Positions 38,940-49,092 of a DNA stretch of 64,000 nt are shown here, piece by piece. Source of the stretch: Acidobacteriota bacterium (GTDB lineage: Bacteria; Acidobacteriota; Terriglobia; Terriglobales; Acidobacteriaceae); assembly GCA_013289685.1 (NCBI GenBank), contig JABCZL010000002.1, positions 186,001-250,000 of the forward strand, read 5' to 3'. Made by a program: the position numbers and the translations under genes. The notes under the pieces are model-generated. The model did not search any database. It had not been told where the DNA came from and was given only the letters and a program-made list of their open reading frames with translations. How positions within the stretch are numbered: position 1 is the stretch's first letter; the number at the start of each line of letters is the position of its first letter.

Positions 38940-40328
38940 TTAGAGCTTGTTGATCCCGTCCAAAGCCGCAACCTTATACGCCTCGGCCAAAGTCGGATAG
39001 TTGAAAACCGTGTCGCGGAAATATTCTATTGTGCCGCCCATGGTCATGACGGCTTGACCGATGTGTACGATTTCGGCCGCCCGGTCTCCAATCACGTGCA
39101 CGCCCAGAACCTTCAGATTCCCGGGATCGAAAAGAAGTTTCAGCAAACCTTGCTCGTCGCCCAGCATCTGTCCTTTCGCCAACTCGGCGTAGCGCGCCAG
39201 ACCGACTTCATAAGGAGTCTTCTCCTTCGTGAGTTGCTCCTCGGTGGAGCCCACCATGGAGATTTCGGGGATCGTATAGATGCCATAAGGAATGAGATTT
39301 TGCTGCATTTTTCCCGGCGTTCCAAACATGTGGCAACTGGCGAGCCGGCCCTGCTCCATGGACGTACTGGCGAGCGCGGGGAAACCGATCACATCTCCGG
39401 CCGCATAAATATGATCGACGCTGGTTTGGAAGGTCTCATTCACTGTCAGCTTGCCACGCCCGTCCGGCTTCACGCCCGTGGCCTCGATATTCAACAGATC
39501 GCTATTGGCCTGGCGCCCGACGGTGTAGAGAAGCCCTTGCCCGTGGACGTTCTTGCCGCTCTCCAGTTTGGCAAAGACCCGGTCCCGATCGGCATCGTAT
39601 CCCACCGAAACTACTTTCTCCCCCAGACGGAAAACGGTTCCCAGCTGCCGCAGCTGAAAACCCAGACTCTCCACAATTTCGCGGTCCACGAAGTCGAGCA
39701 GGATTGGCCGCTGATCCAGCAGAGTGACTTTCACTCCTAGAGCGGCGAACATCGAGGCGAATTCGAGCCCGATAATGCCGGCGCCGACCACCAGCAGGTC
39801 GCGCGGGACCTCTTCCAAACAATGGACCTCGTCGGAATCGAAGATGCGCTTGCCGTCCATGGGAATGTCGGAGCTGTGGGCCGGACGCGTACCACAGGCA
39901 ATCAGAATGTGATGACCCTTGAGAAGCTGCGATCCTTCGTCCGTCTTGACCTCAACGGTGTGGGGGTCCAGGAAACGGGCGTCGCCCTCGAAAGTCGCGA
40001 CCTGGTTGCGCCGGAGTTGCGCCTTGATGACTTCAATCTCGCGTGCCATCACCGCCTGCGCCCGAAAAACCAGATCGGACATTGCGATGCGATCCTTCAA
40101 GACATAGCCACGGCCATAGAAACTTCGCTGCCGAAAGCCGCTCAGGTAGAGGACGGCTTCGCGCAAAGTTTTACTGGGTATGGTTCCGGTGTGGACACAA
40201 ACTCCCCCGATCGTTCGCTTACGGTCAATGATGGCAACTTTCTTGCGCAGTTTGGCCGCGCAGATCGCACCTTTCTGTCCAGCTGGGCCGCTGCCAATCA
40301 CTACTAAGTCGTACTCGTTGACATCCAT
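38940..40328 (-). CDS. sthA: Soluble (Si-specific) NAD(P)+ transhydrogenase
   Basis: A 462-residue flavoprotein of the disulfide-reductase fold. The FAD motif is [12 protein letters not shown] (about 10-21). The redox motif position reads [14 protein letters not shown], where only one of the usual two cysteines remains, as in SthA and unlike lipoamide dehydrogenase. The NAD(P) motif is [15 protein letters not shown] and the second FAD motif is [15 protein letters not shown]. It transfers hydride between NADPH and NAD. ATG 40328 has CAGGAG six bases upstream; the longer frame to 40397 lacks family match. Confidence 0.92.
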   Translation of the reverse strand: MDVNEYDLVVIGSGPAGQKGAICAAKLRKKVAIIDRKRTIGGVCVHTGTIPSKTLREAVLYLSGFRQRSFYGRGYVLKDRIAMSDLVFRAQAVMAREIEVIKAQLRRNQVATFEGDARFLDPHTVEVKTDEGSQLLKGHHILIACGTRPAHSSDIPMDGKRIFDSDEVHCLEEVPRDLLVVGAGIIGLEFASMFAALGVKVTLLDQRPILLDFVDREIVESLGFQLRQLGTVFRLGEKVVSVGYDADRDRVFAKLESGKNVHGQGLLYTVGRQANSDLLNIEATGVKPDGRGKLTVNETFQTSVDHIYAAGDVIGFPALASTSMEQGRLASCHMFGTPGKMQQNLIPYGIYTIPEISMVGSTEEQLTKEKTPYEVGLARYAELAKGQMLGDEQGLLKLLFDPGNLKVLGVHVIGDRAAEIVHIGQAVMTMGGTIEYFRDTVFNYPTLAEAYKVAALDGINKL

Positions 40329-40555
40329 CAGAGTCTCCTGCTTGATCTCGGAGCCGGGACGATTGTATGCCATCTCGCCTGTTCGTAACATCGGCAACGA
40401 AGTGTCAATCGATTAGCCGACCGAGGACCACCGCAAGCGACCTGCTGCGCCAAGGTGCGAACCTGACGCGTCGCAATTTGGCGGCTGGATTTCGATGGGG
40501 CGCCCGAAACGAGCGGGGCATGAACCAACCAAAGCCGATCTTTCAATGCGAGAGG
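40329..40555. other. Intergenic region upstream of sthA
   Basis: About 230 bases with no gene, tRNA or clear hairpin that I can see. It should hold the minus-strand sthA promoter, but I find no convincing -10/-35 pair. Open frames here are short and without family features. Confidence 0.5.
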
Positions 40556-40583
40556 TTGACAAGCGGGTAATTTAGGATATATT
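40556..40583 (+). promoter_or_regulatory. Strong sigma70-type promoter upstream of the TonB-receptor region
   Basis: TTGACA (40556-40561) and TATATT (40578-40583) with 16 bases between. The next coding sequence is the degenerate TonB-receptor fragment with its own GGGAGG ribosome-binding site at about 40641; the intact receptor gene follows, with no other obvious promoter between. Confidence 0.6.
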
Positions 40584-40652
40584 ACGAACGCTTGCTTTTA
40601 CTTACGTTTTGGTGCTGTCAGGGTTACCGTCCGTAGTTCTGGGAGGTCCAAA

Positions 40653-40947
40653 ATGTCCATTCGTCGCGCTGATTCCGGTTTCGTTGCTGGAGTTTCCTCC
40701 TCACCCGCGCTTTTCCTCGTTCATCATTCTGCGGCGGCAGAGGGCAGTTACACGGCGCGAGTCCGCGGCACGGTAACGGACCCAACCCACGCTGCGGTCA
40801 ATAATGCCGAGGTCTCGGAGACGAGTGAGTCGACCAGCACTGCGGCCACCAGACGCCGGTGGAGAATATGGAGTGAACGGGTTGAGACCCGCGAGCCGAT
40901 TTGACTTGACTTTCACCATAAACGAAAGTGATAGTTTTGACTCGTAA
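40653..40947 (+). pseudogene. Remnant of a TonB-dependent receptor N terminus
   Basis: From ATG 40653 the frame encodes a signal-like N-terminus, then GSYTARVRGTVTDPTHAAV, the start of a carboxypeptidase-regulatory-like domain matching the intact receptor just downstream (SYAAQVRGVVKDQSGAMV). Near 40850 the homology moves by one frame: in the other frame 40852-40944 reads DAGGEYGVNGLRPAS and then stops at TAA 40945. So this is a frameshifted and truncated receptor 5' end, with promoter and ribosome-binding site still intact. The rest of the receptor is missing. It could be a duplication remnant now serving as the 5' leader of the next gene. Confidence 0.75.
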
Positions 40948-40979
40948 GAATATGAAAGGTGCTTGCTGAGGAGGTTGCC

Positions 40980-43900
40980 ATGCGTGTCCGCCCTCGTGGT
41001 TGGAATTTCGTTGCAGTCGGTTTCGTCTTGATGCTCTTACCGTTTTCGACGACGGCGGCATTCGGGCAAGCCAGTTACGCGGCGCAGGTTCGAGGGGTGG
41101 TCAAGGACCAAAGCGGCGCCATGGTTCCGAAGGCCACGGTCACCATCACGAACGACGGCACCGGTATCTCTGCCACGGCACGCACTGACGATCACGGACT
41201 TTACCTCCTGACCGGTCTTCGGCCGGCGGTGTACACGATCAAGGTGGACAGTGCGGGTTTCCGGCCGGCCGAAGAGAAGAATGTCGTGCTGCAGGTTGAC
41301 CAGCAGACCACGATTGACTTCACTTTGCATCCGCTTGGGGTGATCACGACGGTGGAAGTCACGACCGCCGCGCCCTTGTTGGACACAGAGAGTGCCGCTC
41401 TCGGCACGGACGTCAGCAACGAGTTCGTGCGAGACATTCCGCTGTACAGCCGCAGCATGTTTGGGTTGGTTTTTCTGGCGGGCGGGGTGACGGAAACCAC
41501 GGGCGCTGGGATCAACGATAACTATCCCGCCGGCACCAACTTCGTCTCGAACGGCCAGCGCAACGCCACAGCGCAAGTCACCCTCGACGGCAGTTCTCTG
41601 AGCGCGCCAGAACAGGGCGAGGGTGGCAACTCCAACGTCTACCTCCAGCCTTCGGTCGAGATCGTGCAGGAATTTAAGCTCCAGAACAACGGCTTCTCCG
41701 CCGAGTTTGGCAACAACGGCGGCACCATTGTAAACATGGTGCTGAAGCAGGGTACGAACGCCTTTCACGGCAGCGGCTGGTGGTACGGGCAGCGCGCAAC
41801 ATTTGACGCGCGCGACTACTTCAACCAGGGCACGAAGCCCGACCATGTGCGGGATCAGTATGGCTTCGCTCTCGGCGGTCCCCTGAGAAAGAACAAGACT
41901 TTCTTCTTTGCCGACGTGGAAAAGGTTCGCGAGCAGGATCCGGTCAACCTGGAAGGGATCGTCCCCACCGACGCCGAGCGTGGCGGCGACTTCTCCCAGG
42001 ATCCCGCAAACCTGGTCGATCCTACGAATCCAGCTACTGCAAACGCCGGCATCTACGACCCGTGTGCTGGAAACCCGGCAGGGTGTGTACCCAACCAGCA
42101 GCAATTCTCCGATGGCGGCGTGCTCAATAAGATCCCTGCTGCCAAGATCGACCCAATCGGCCAGGCGATTCTGAATCTGTATCCGCATGCCAACATCGCG
42201 GGCGCGACCTATCCGTCGCCCAACTTCCGTCAGGTCATTTTGAGCACCGATCCGGGCTGGAATGTCGACATCAAGCTGGACCATCAGATTACAGCCAATC
42301 ACAAGATTGGCGGACGTTACAGTCGTCATTACGACATCTCTACCACACCCACCGTTCTTGGCGATAACGATGGCGCTATCTACCCGACGACAGCACAAAA
42401 CGGTGGCGCGGAGTACAACTGGGCCATCACTCCAAGAATTCTTTGGACTAGCCGCTTCAGCGTGGACCGTGCGCATGCTCCCGGTATAAGCAACAACTAC
42501 CCAACGATCAGTTCGGTTGGCCTTTCACCGGTCCTTGCCGCCAACGGGCTTGACCGCATGATCACCGTCGGTGTCGATGGTGGTTTCACGTCGCTCTTCA
42601 CTCAGTGCTGCGTCGATACGCACTTTGCCCACACCTTATACAGCTACTCCTCAGCGCTGCAGTGGGTAAAAGGAGGGCATTCGCTGACGTTCGGCGGCGA
42701 GCAGCGCATCTTCTTCAACAACTTTTGGCAGCCGGACAATCCGACTGGCATCTTCAACTTCTCCCGGGATATGACCACTCAAGACCCCAACAATGCGAAC
42801 TTGGGAAGCGAAAATCAGGGGAACCCGTTCGCCACCATCCTGACCGGGTATGCTTTTGGAGCTTCGCTTCACCTGGTGCCCGCGGTGGCGGACAAGTCGA
42901 AAGAAACTGCCTTCTACGTGCAAGATAACTGGAAGGTTACTCCGAAGCTGACGGTCAATCTCGGCTTGCGCTACGAGTGGAGCACTCCCTACAGCGAGCG
43001 CTATAACCGCCTCCAGTTCAGTGACTTCACGGCCAGCACGGGAATCAGCATTCCGGTGAATCGGGATGGGACAGGTCAATTCCCGCAGTTTGGACAGATT
43101 GGCAATATCGTGGGGACCACGGTCTTCCCAACTTCTGGCAAGCGGAACGCGACGGTGGATCGCAACAATTTTGCTCCGCGCCTGGGTTTCGCCTATCAAA
43201 TTAACTCCAGCACCGTGTTGCGAGGTGCGGCGGGAGTCTTCTACGGCATGAATGTGGCCACTAACTTCCAGTATGCCGGCCCCTCTTTCTCGAAGACCGC
43301 GACCATGTATTTCACCAAAGACGCTTACGCAACCCAATACGCGTGCCTGGGGCCTTCCCCGGTGCAGCCCAATTGCACGAGCCCATTTCCTGCCGGCCTA
43401 GCGCCGCCGCAGGGAAACAAGTATGGAAGCCTGGCGCAGTGGGGCTTCGGCAACGCGAGCGACCTGGACACGGGCACGGTGCGCAACGCCGATATATACC
43501 AGTGGAACCTGGGCGTTCAACACATGTTTCCGGGGCAGATCGTAGTGGGTGTGGACTATTCCGCCAACCGCAGCACGCACTTGCCCTGGGCCGGCGCCGG
43601 CGGCATCACGACACGCAACCGGAACTTCCTGCCGTCGTCGATCCGTTCGCAGTTGGTAGCAGCCGCCAACAACCCCGCCATCAACCCGCCAGGGCCCAAC
43701 TTTGACCCCCTGTGGGTAACGGACTATCTCAATACGCAAGTGCCCAACCCGTTCCAGTGCTTCTTCACCACGGGCGCGGCGCTGACGGGCCCGTGGTGTC
43801 CGGCAACCCCGACTTACAATGCCGCCGACGTGGTGGACTCACTTTACGTCGATCCCACCATTCCACAAGGTCTCCTGCTCGAGCCCCATCCTCAGTTTAA

Positions 43901-44696
43901 TGGCGCGTTTGAGGGGCTGCCGACGCTGAATGCCAACTCCTGGTACCACTCGTTGCAAGTCCGCTTCAAGAAGAGCGCCGGCCACTACATCAGTTTTGAA
44001 GGCAACTACACCTTCTCCAAAGCGACTGACGACTCCTCTGCCGGACGAAACGCCTGGCTGGGCAACCTGTGGCTGGACAACCCGCAACTGCTGGACAACC
44101 TCGGAGTCGAGCATGGAATCGGTTCCAACGATGCGCCGCACCGTTTGGTGGCGGCCGTCATTTTGGATCTTCCCTTCGGGCGCAAGCGCTGGATCGGAGG
44201 CGACATGAACCCCGTCCTGGATGCCATTGTGGGCGGGTGGTCCTTCAACACCGTGACGACCGTGCAATCCGGGAACCCGATCGCTGTCTACAACAGTGTT
44301 GGGAATTTGGCCGATGGCAACTCGCGGCCGCAGATAATCTGCCCCCAGCTCACGACCGGTCTGAGTTATCGCCAGGCAGCCGCGTCTCAAGGCAATTCCG
44401 CCTACCTGAACCAGAATTGCTTCGCCGACGCTGGTGACAACATTCCCGGGAACGCGCCCCGGCACTTCTCCAATGTACGAGGGGACGGCATTCGCAATGT
44501 GGATCTCGGTCTCTCGAAGGAATTCAAAATTCACGAAGATAAGCTTCTCCAGGTGCGCGCCGAAGCGTTCAACGCGTTTAACCTTCAGCGCTTTGCCTTC
44601 CCCGATACCGGATCGGGAGACGGCACGTTTGGCACGGTCACTTCGACCACCAACAACTTCCGCCGAATGCAGTTTGGAGCGCGCTTCCAGTTCTAG
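40980..44696 (+). CDS. TonB-dependent receptor with carboxypeptidase-regulatory-like N-terminal domain
   Basis: A 1238-residue outer-membrane protein. Signal peptide about 1-30 (VAVGFVLMLLPFSTTAAFG). A carboxypeptidase-regulatory-like domain follows to about 115 (GVVKDQSGAMVPKATVTITN, GLYLLTGLRPAVYTIKVDSAGF), then a TonB plug (SRSMFGLVFLAGG, NGQRNATAQVTLDGSS, VEIVQEFKLQNNGFSAEFG) and a long beta-barrel ending RRMQFGARFQF with terminal Phe. This is the 'Oar-like' architecture that acidobacteria carry in many copies for polymer uptake. The start is ATG 40980 with GAGGAGG five bases upstream. It probably imports oligosaccharides released by the glycosidases downstream. Confidence 0.92.
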   Translation: MRVRPRGWNFVAVGFVLMLLPFSTTAAFGQASYAAQVRGVVKDQSGAMVPKATVTITNDGTGISATARTDDHGLYLLTGLRPAVYTIKVDSAGFRPAEEKNVVLQVDQQTTIDFTLHPLGVITTVEVTTAAPLLDTESAALGTDVSNEFVRDIPLYSRSMFGLVFLAGGVTETTGAGINDNYPAGTNFVSNGQRNATAQVTLDGSSLSAPEQGEGGNSNVYLQPSVEIVQEFKLQNNGFSAEFGNNGGTIVNMVLKQGTNAFHGSGWWYGQRATFDARDYFNQGTKPDHVRDQYGFALGGPLRKNKTFFFADVEKVREQDPVNLEGIVPTDAERGGDFSQDPANLVDPTNPATANAGIYDPCAGNPAGCVPNQQQFSDGGVLNKIPAAKIDPIGQAILNLYPHANIAGATYPSPNFRQVILSTDPGWNVDIKLDHQITANHKIGGRYSRHYDISTTPTVLGDNDGAIYPTTAQNGGAEYNWAITPRILWTSRFSVDRAHAPGISNNYPTISSVGLSPVLAANGLDRMITVGVDGGFTSLFTQCCVDTHFAHTLYSYSSALQWVKGGHSLTFGGEQRIFFNNFWQPDNPTGIFNFSRDMTTQDPNNANLGSENQGNPFATILTGYAFGASLHLVPAVADKSKETAFYVQDNWKVTPKLTVNLGLRYEWSTPYSERYNRLQFSDFTASTGISIPVNRDGTGQFPQFGQIGNIVGTTVFPTSGKRNATVDRNNFAPRLGFAYQINSSTVLRGAAGVFYGMNVATNFQYAGPSFSKTATMYFTKDAYATQYACLGPSPVQPNCTSPFPAGLAPPQGNKYGSLAQWGFGNASDLDTGTVRNADIYQWNLGVQHMFPGQIVVGVDYSANRSTHLPWAGAGGITTRNRNFLPSSIRSQLVAAANNPAINPPGPNFDPLWVTDYLNTQVPNPFQCFFTTGAALTGPWCPATPTYNAADVVDSLYVDPTIPQGLLLEPHPQFNGAFEGLPTLNANSWYHSLQVRFKKSAGHYISFEGNYTFSKATDDSSAGRNAWLGNLWLDNPQLLDNLGVEHGIGSNDAPHRLVAAVILDLPFGRKRWIGGDMNPVLDAIVGGWSFNTVTTVQSGNPIAVYNSVGNLADGNSRPQIICPQLTTGLSYRQAAASQGNSAYLNQNCFADAGDNIPGNAPRHFSNVRGDGIRNVDLGLSKEFKIHEDKLLQVRAEAFNAFNLQRFAFPDTGSGDGTFGTVTSTTNNFRRMQFGARFQF

Positions 44697-44712
44697 TTGT
44701 GATCTTCCTCAC

Positions 44713-44751
44713 GAGACTGATTTCGCGTAAGCGGGGTCGGTCTCTTTCTTT
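44713..44751 (+). terminator. Intrinsic terminator after the TonB receptor
   Basis: A 14-pair stem (44713-44726 with 44731-44744, four of the pairs G-U) is closed by a GTAA loop at 44727-44730 and followed by TTTCTTT. It separates the receptor from the secreted protein gene starting at 44781, so that gene is probably transcribed less or from its own promoter. Confidence 0.8.
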
Positions 44752-44780
44752 GTGGCCGATGCCCGATTCGAGGGTCTTGC

Positions 44781-46703
44781 ATGAGAAAAAGAAGCTGGTT
44801 CGCAATCTCTCTACTAGTGCTGTTGGCCGCTTTAGGCCTGAAGGCCGCTCCTGATGCCGAAAAACAGGATTGGACCCACTACGTTCGAATTGGAGCTTAC
44901 GGGCTGCGCGGGGGAGATGCCGAGAAGATTGTCAGCAGTGCGCAGGCCAGCGGGGTGTTCGGGATTGAAGTGGACGACGATATTCCCGGGCGCTACGAGA
45001 GCTTTCTCAATCCCGAAGAAAAACTGAAGGCGATCCACGATGTGGCCGAGGCGGCGCACCACGCGGGCAATTACGCTTTCGTCTACATCGCCGGAACCGA
45101 GTGCATTACCGCACATGGCGATCAGGTGGCGCACACGCTGGCCAAGGATCATCCCGATTGGTTGCAGCGCAAGCTTACGGGCGAACCCGCGATCTTCGGC
45201 GGCGGGACCGCGTTTTGGATAAGAGCGGGCGATGAGGACGTCTGGGTGAGTCCGTATGCTCCGGAGTGGCGCAAGGTTTACATGCAGCGCGTGCGGCAAA
45301 TTGCGGCCACGGGAATCGATGGGATCTACGTCGACATTCCGTATTGGATGACGCACTTTGACGGGTGGGAAGACACTTGGGCCAGCTTCGATGACTACAC
45401 AGTGGCAGCGTTCAAGAAGGAGACGGGGCTTGATGCGAAGAAGGATTTGAAGCTGGGCGACTTCTCCGATCCCAATTTCCGCAAGTGGGTGGACTTCAGG
45501 ATTCGGACGTTCACTGAGTTCATGCACGACATTGATCAGAACGCGAAGTCCGTGAACCCGCAGATCAAGACAATCCCGGAAATTTACCCGGGGATCGAGG
45601 AACAAGCGGTGCGGGTGGGGGCCGACGTGTACAGCCTGTATGGGGTGGTGGACGCGATTGCACATGAGTACTCGTTTGGCGGGGGCGGGATGGCCTCAGC
45701 GCGAAAGCCCCTGACCTGGTTTGAGTATCAGGTGGGGATGCATTCCTTCCGCGCGTTCGCGCAAGGCAAGGCGACGTGGATGCTCAACTACTCCTGGGAC
45801 GGCGATAAAAACGTCGACAAGACTGAGGCCATGATGAATCTGGCCATGTCAGAGATCATGGCGGGAGCGAATTTCTGGGATGCGCCTGGGCATTCGATGG
45901 CTGGGTCGAATGATTTGCCGACCCGAAAAAAGATATTCGACTGGATTCAAGCCCACGAGAAGACGTTTTACTTGCCGCGGGTGGCGAGTCATCCAGTGGG
46001 AGTGTATTTCTCTCCGGAGACGCGAAACATCTATGCTGACGAGTTCATCCGTTCCTATCGTGGAATCCTGATTCTGCTGATGCAAAAGCATTGGGAGTTT
46101 CAGGTGGTCACGCCCCGGACTCTCGCGGATTTCAAAGGGGAGACGCTGATTCTTCCTGACGTCCGCGTTCTGAATGACGACGAGAGAGGCTGGCTGCGAA
46201 AGTTCGTCGAGCAGCGGCACAACCTGGTCATCACCGGCACCGATGCGACGCAGCTGGGGGAAACCGCCAGCGTGACGCGGTTTCCGCGATGTCCGGGGAA
46301 AGCGTACATGAGTGCGCTGGAAGGCGACTTCGAGCATGCGGACCCCGACTCGCAAGCGGAGTTCTTGAAAAGTGTGAAGACTACGAGCGAGCTTGAGGTC
46401 ACGGCCTCACCCATGGTCGCGACCTCGATTGCAGCCGTCGCAGGGAACCCGCACATCTTTTTCGCGAATTTTGCCGGATTGGTCGGCAAGGTGAATCCCG
46501 TGCAGACGCCGCAAACTGGGGTACGCGTTCGCATGGCGAAGGCCGGCAAAGGGAAGGCGTTCTTTCTCCCATTTCTTGGTGATGTGCAGGAGATCAGCGG
46601 CGTTCAAGAGTCCGATGGCCGGACATCCTATACCCTGCCCACAATTACCAAGGGCGCAGTTTTCTGGTACGACGGCGGAGCCGCGAAGCTAACAAAAGAG
46701 TAG
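44781..46703 (+). CDS. Secreted putative glycoside hydrolase (TIM barrel plus beta-galactosidase-trimerisation-like domain)
   Basis: A 640-residue protein with a signal peptide (about 1-23). The N-terminal half looks like a TIM barrel (GVFGIEVDDDIPGRYESF, ATGIDGIYVDIPYWMTHFDG, KTIPEIYPGIEEQA). The second half (from about 395: VGVYFSPETRNIYADEFIRSYRGI, LILPDVRVLNDDERGWLRKF) resembles the GATase-like domain that follows GH42 barrels. Carboxylates suited to catalysis are present (DVDIPY-like DIPY region, PEIYPG), but I cannot name the pair or the family. Its place after a TonB receptor suggests polysaccharide breakdown. No GH activity is proven. Confidence 0.75.
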   Translation: MRKRSWFAISLLVLLAALGLKAAPDAEKQDWTHYVRIGAYGLRGGDAEKIVSSAQASGVFGIEVDDDIPGRYESFLNPEEKLKAIHDVAEAAHHAGNYAFVYIAGTECITAHGDQVAHTLAKDHPDWLQRKLTGEPAIFGGGTAFWIRAGDEDVWVSPYAPEWRKVYMQRVRQIAATGIDGIYVDIPYWMTHFDGWEDTWASFDDYTVAAFKKETGLDAKKDLKLGDFSDPNFRKWVDFRIRTFTEFMHDIDQNAKSVNPQIKTIPEIYPGIEEQAVRVGADVYSLYGVVDAIAHEYSFGGGGMASARKPLTWFEYQVGMHSFRAFAQGKATWMLNYSWDGDKNVDKTEAMMNLAMSEIMAGANFWDAPGHSMAGSNDLPTRKKIFDWIQAHEKTFYLPRVASHPVGVYFSPETRNIYADEFIRSYRGILILLMQKHWEFQVVTPRTLADFKGETLILPDVRVLNDDERGWLRKFVEQRHNLVITGTDATQLGETASVTRFPRCPGKAYMSALEGDFEHADPDSQAEFLKSVKTTSELEVTASPMVATSIAAVAGNPHIFFANFAGLVGKVNPVQTPQTGVRVRMAKAGKGKAFFLPFLGDVQEISGVQESDGRTSYTLPTITKGAVFWYDGGAAKLTKE

Positions 46704-46711
46704 AACCTATC

Positions 46712-47125
46712 TCATAAATCGCCTACGGCCAGGTTGCTCGCCCCAAACATGGCTTCCGAGTTGCTCGTTACTCGTTCCATTTGGTTCGATAAACGGGCTG
46801 GGTGTTTGGGGTCGGTAAATTCGAGCAGTTCGATGGGCGCGCCGTTTTCGACGATGAATGCGACGCGGACACCGTCGGATGGGCTGTTCGGAGGAATCAG
46901 GATTTCGCGGCCAGCAAGCTCGGAGGAGAGGTCGGTCACTTCAAACGCGACGTGCGCCACTCGCCGGACAAGATCGGGAACCGCCGCATCCCCTTCGAAG
47001 CGCATCCATTCCACGCCGAATTCGCTTTTCTGGTGACTGACGACAAAAAGTTTCAGGCCTTTCAAGTGGGTCTCCCCAGGCTTCGATTCGTTAGTGGGAA
47101 TCCCGATGTGGTGATACCGGCGCAT
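46712..47125 (-). CDS. VOC (glyoxalase/bleomycin-resistance-fold) family protein
   Basis: A 137-residue small protein with the paired beta-alpha-beta-beta-beta pattern of the VOC fold. MRRYHHIGIPTNE opens with a metal-type His, VAHVAFEVTDLSSEL begins the second module, and VAFIVENGAPIELLEF carries the usual Glu metal ligand. No specific activity can be read. It is convergent with the preceding secreted protein (8-base gap). Confidence 0.75.
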   Translation of the reverse strand: MRRYHHIGIPTNESKPGETHLKGLKLFVVSHQKSEFGVEWMRFEGDAAVPDLVRRVAHVAFEVTDLSSELAGREILIPPNSPSDGVRVAFIVENGAPIELLEFTDPKHPARLSNQMERVTSNSEAMFGASNLAVGDL

Positions 47126-47427
47126 TGTTTTCTCTCCGAGAGAACTGGCGCAAAAATTCTACTCTATTCGTTACCGCGTTTGAATCGCGCCGAGCCTTCC
47201 GAAAACACAATCGGTCCGGGCTGAGTGGCACTTCACCGAACTGCTGAGATCAAATTGGACGTGTAGTCGGCTACTCGGAAGTTACTCTGCCACGCCTCGC
47301 AACTCGCCTCGTCTCTGATCCAGGTGAGGCATTTGTGAGATGGGTTTTAGACGGATCAGTAGCTTCATCGGTGCGCCGGGGCAATGTGCGAGCGCCGCAG
47401 AATGCCACTCGGCCGATGGCGAGATAC
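47126..47427. other. Intergenic region without recognisable genes
   Basis: About 300 bases between two minus-strand genes. A short inverted repeat (CTCTC/GAGAG near 47137-47147) is the only structure I notice. I see no tRNA, promoter with good spacing, or family-like open frame; the small minus-strand frame 47271-47462 has no supporting features. Confidence 0.5.
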
Positions 47428-49092
47428 CTATACTCCCTTTCTCCAGCCTGAGTCACTGCCATTCTTTAGACGAATCGTGAGGGAACCGTCAGGATTGGTT
47501 GGGTGCTGGCACGCCCAGCGGACGGGACGCTTCACACCCTTGACTTCCAATTCGGCGCGCAGTTTGATCTGCTGTCCGTCCATGCCTTTCGGGAGAATGA
47601 TGGAAGCCTGGCGGAACTGGCCGGCATATGGTTGGCCGGCATCGAGATTTCCTCCTAGCCGGACACTCCCGTCCATACTCTCGGCGTAGATGCCGAGCAC
47701 TCCCGGCACTCCGGCTACGCCGTCATTCACAATACCAAGAATCAGTTCCATCGTGTCGTAGCGTTTTCGCTGCCAAATCAGGGATGGGCGCACACGATAA
47801 CCCAGCCTTTGCTCCATGGCTTGAAGCGAGTCAGGATACTTCTCGTAATAACGGCGAATATTATCGGCCTCGGTCCATAGCCCAAAATAGCTGGTGCCAA
47901 TGTCCAGGGCATGAAAACCGGCACTCTCACGATAAGGACGGTTAATCGGTCCCCCAATCCGGTGAGGGTAGTCATCGGTGGGCTGAACTTCTTTGTCGTG
48001 GCCAACGAACGCCAGCATGTTGGCCGGCAGCTTGTTTAGACAGGCTTGTTCTTCGTCGGCATAGTCGGATAGAACGTAATGCCGGTTTGCGCCATCCTCG
48101 AGTACGGTGGCGAGCCAGGGAGGGCGGTGTGCAAGCTCTTCGATTTGGATCGGCTCATCCATGATCAGGCTGTCCGAGCGCAACCAGCATCCCGAACGCA
48201 CCGCGAGGTCCTGAACTTGGCGGTTGCCTGAGTTGCTGATGTCGGGTTGGGTGTTCACCGCGAGAGGAATCTTTTTCCAGGTATCAATCTGGAGTTGCGT
48301 CATGCGTATGAACGTATTCTCCGCGGTCAAAAATTCCGGGAATGGACCTGGGATGTCGTTGGTATGACCTTCGCCCCAAAATCCGTACATCATCAAATCC
48401 ATGTATTCCAGTTGCTGGTTGTCACCGTACTTGGCAGAAAGAAGGTTGTTCAATTCGGCAAACGCCTTGTGGAATTCCGGAGAATCGTAACGCGGTTCAC
48501 GGAAATCGAAGCCGGCTTGGTGTTCCTTAGACTTGTGGCCGATGTTCACGATAGGCACTTTGTCATGTAGAAAATCCGGCATGGAAAGTTTTTGCGGCTG
48601 GATATTGGGACTGGAGAGCTGGATGCGGAATCCAACTCCCAAATTGTGGCGCTTGGCAGCGTCGAATGTTAGGTCCCAAACCGGGGACAGGGTCAGCTTG
48701 CCGGGCCCGGTCTGCACATCGCGCCAGTCGCACCGGATATACAACACGTCCACAAATGGCAATGAAGCCATTTTCTCCACGCTTTGCTCCAGCGTTTCCC
48801 GGCCGCACTGTACCCCGAGCGCCGGTCCGTTTTCCTCCCAGGTATAGCCGACGAGTCCAGCGCCAAAATTTCGAATGTGATCACGAGACGCCTGGGTTGC
48901 GAAGATCGTGAACCAGCCTTGGTCCTGGTCAATGCCAAATGGCCCCTGGTCGAGCCGATTGGCAACTTGGGGTGAGCCAAACGGATAGCCCTCCCAAAGA
49001 TGGTCAGGTACATCCGCCCACATTTGCGGACGCAGAAGACGGCCCGCTCCTGCCAGGAGTGCTCCCTTCTTCACAAAATCTCTCCGCCGCAT
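47428..49092 (-). CDS. Tat-exported putative glycosidase-like protein, paralogue A
   Basis: A 554-residue protein starting MRRRDFVKKGALLAGAG, a twin-arginine export signal with the RRRDF motif. The core has a barrel-like alternation with LYIRCDWRDVQTGPGKL, a conserved block MMYGFWGEGHTNDIPG, then LAVNTQPDISNSGNRQ. The C-terminal beta-rich part has GYRVRPSLIWQRKRYD, VNDGVAGVPGVLGIY and AELEVKGVKRPVRWACQHP. It shares every one of these blocks with the adjacent gene at 49161-50741, so the two are tandem paralogues. I do not recognise a named GH family; DUF4832-type relatives are possible. I start at ATG 49092 because the Tat motif follows directly. Confidence 0.78.
   Translation of the reverse strand: MRRRDFVKKGALLAGAGRLLRPQMWADVPDHLWEGYPFGSPQVANRLDQGPFGIDQDQGWFTIFATQASRDHIRNFGAGLVGYTWEENGPALGVQCGRETLEQSVEKMASLPFVDVLYIRCDWRDVQTGPGKLTLSPVWDLTFDAAKRHNLGVGFRIQLSSPNIQPQKLSMPDFLHDKVPIVNIGHKSKEHQAGFDFREPRYDSPEFHKAFAELNNLLSAKYGDNQQLEYMDLMMYGFWGEGHTNDIPGPFPEFLTAENTFIRMTQLQIDTWKKIPLAVNTQPDISNSGNRQVQDLAVRSGCWLRSDSLIMDEPIQIEELAHRPPWLATVLEDGANRHYVLSDYADEEQACLNKLPANMLAFVGHDKEVQPTDDYPHRIGGPINRPYRESAGFHALDIGTSYFGLWTEADNIRRYYEKYPDSLQAMEQRLGYRVRPSLIWQRKRYDTMELILGIVNDGVAGVPGVLGIYAESMDGSVRLGGNLDAGQPYAGQFRQASIILPKGMDGQQIKLRAELEVKGVKRPVRWACQHPTNPDGSLTIRLKNGSDSGWRKGV

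Noticed and set aside
41037-42476. Long minus-strand frame (479 codons) opposite the TonB receptor
   Set aside because: It is an antisense shadow of a clear receptor gene in a GC-rich sequence, with no recognisable domain.
47271-47462. Small minus-strand frame in an intergenic gap
   Set aside because: No ribosome-binding site, no conserved features, and it overlaps the end of paralogue A.
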